Part shown: in pieces, positions 6,263 to 6,702 of the stretch | Position numbering within the stretch: position 1 is the first letter of the stretch | How the letters are laid out: each line of letters begins with the position of its first letter | NCBI GenBank assembly: GCA_910587775.1 | Contig: CAJUNF010000047.1 | Location: 1-6,702, forward strand | Origin: an uncultured Bacilli bacterium | Lineage (GTDB): Bacteria; Bacillota_I; Bacilli_A; RF39; UBA660 | Length of the DNA stretch: 6,702 nt | Direction of reading: 5' to 3' | Made by a program: the position numbers and the translations under genes | Notes under the pieces: generated by a model | What the model was told of the DNA's origin: nothing | The model's database searches: none | Seen by the model: only the letters and a program-made list of their open reading frames with translations

Positions 6263-6702
6263 ATGAAAAAAACACTACAAAATATGAATGTAAAAAACAA
6301 AACCGTCATAGTACGAGTAGATTATAATATCCCTATAAAAAATGGGGTGATTTTAGATGATAATAAAATCAAAGAAACATTGGAAACATTAGAATATCTT
6401 ATCCATGAAAATTGTAAAATTGTCCTTTTAAGTCATTTAGGGAAGATAAAAACAGAAGAAGATAAACTAAAATATTCACTAGAACCAGTTGCTAAAAGGT
6501 TAAAAGAATTAATTGGGACAGAAGTTTATTTTACAAAAGATTACATGTCTCCCGATTTAAAAGAACGAGTAAAAAAATTAAATCCAAAAGAAATTTTAAT
6601 GCTTGAAAATACTAGATTTGCCGATGTTCCAAATCGTTTAGAAAGTTCTTGCGATGCACAACTTGCTCTTTTCTGGGCAAATCTTGGAGAAGTTTTTGTA
6701 AA
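6263..6702 (+). CDS. pgk: Phosphoglycerate kinase, N-terminal part, 3' end beyond window
   Basis: Phosphoglycerate kinase transfers the phosphate of 1,3-bisphosphoglycerate to ADP in glycolysis, in the cytosol. The first 146 residues are present, covering most of the N-terminal 3-phosphoglycerate domain of a protein of about 390-400 aa. Motifs in order: VIVRVDYNIP (D20 and N22, substrate binding), LLSHLGK (H58), an EEDK insertion as in staphylococcal-type enzymes, and LENTRF (R118). The frame ends in LGEVFV, where family members continue with NDAFG. Two positions of the basic patch are lysine rather than arginine: K35 (equivalent of yeast R38) and K61 (equivalent of R65). K61-type lysine is known to me from staphylococci; K35 is less usual. 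It is transcribed divergently from the tail-RHS operon from its own promoter, with no gapA immediately upstream. Identity is very secure. Confidence 0.97.
   Translation, partial: MKKTLQNMNVKNKTVIVRVDYNIPIKNGVILDDNKIKETLETLEYLIHENCKIVLLSHLGKIKTEEDKLKYSLEPVAKRLKELIGTEVYFTKDYMSPDLKERVKKLNPKEILMLENTRFADVPNRLESSCDAQLALFWANLGEVFV

Noticed and set aside
1..6702. Mycoplasma-type genetic code (TGA as tryptophan)
   Set aside because: All tryptophans in the three genes use TGG, no in-frame TGA appears, and the visible gene stop is TAA.

Overview
The window is very AT-rich and looks like the chromosome of a low-GC Gram-positive bacterium (Firmicutes/Bacilli, possibly an Erysipelotrichia- or RF39-like gut lineage). 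This rests on base composition, on the phosphoglycerate kinase type (an EEDK insertion after the SHLG motif) and on Firmicutes-style RHS and phage-tail motifs; the genus cannot be named. Tryptophan is always TGG and no in-frame TGA occurs in about 2,180 codons, so there is no sign of the mycoplasma code.

Layout. Positions 1-4963 (minus strand) hold one uninterrupted reading frame of at least 1,654 codons. It encodes a large RHS/YD-repeat protein and runs off the left edge just before the conserved RHS core and the expected C-terminal toxin. Ten bases upstream on the same strand, 4974-6107 encodes a 377-aa phage tail-fibre-like protein with a C-terminal Gp10/collar-type receptor-binding domain. 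The two genes form a tight operon: the Shine-Dalgarno of the RHS gene overlaps the stop codon of the tail gene. A 155-bp divergent intergenic region (6108-6262) follows, with a perfect 9-bp dyad in the leader of the tail-RHS operon and a good housekeeping promoter for the plus-strand gene. From 6263 to the right edge is the first third of pgk (phosphoglycerate kinase, glycolysis).

Interpretation. pgk is the housekeeping flank. The tail-fibre/RHS pair looks like an accessory cassette beside it. The RHS protein has no visible secretion signal. It carries four carbohydrate-binding-like segments: a DNRLRE-type domain, two tandem beta-sandwich segments, and a ricin-like beta-trefoil set between YD repeats. 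Pairing such a protein with a signal-less tail-collar protein suggests a cell-targeting module in which the tail protein and RHS shell may be delivered together, by a phage-like particle or some other route. This is inference: no sheath, tube, baseplate, holin or immunity gene lies inside the window, and the toxin tip is beyond its left edge.
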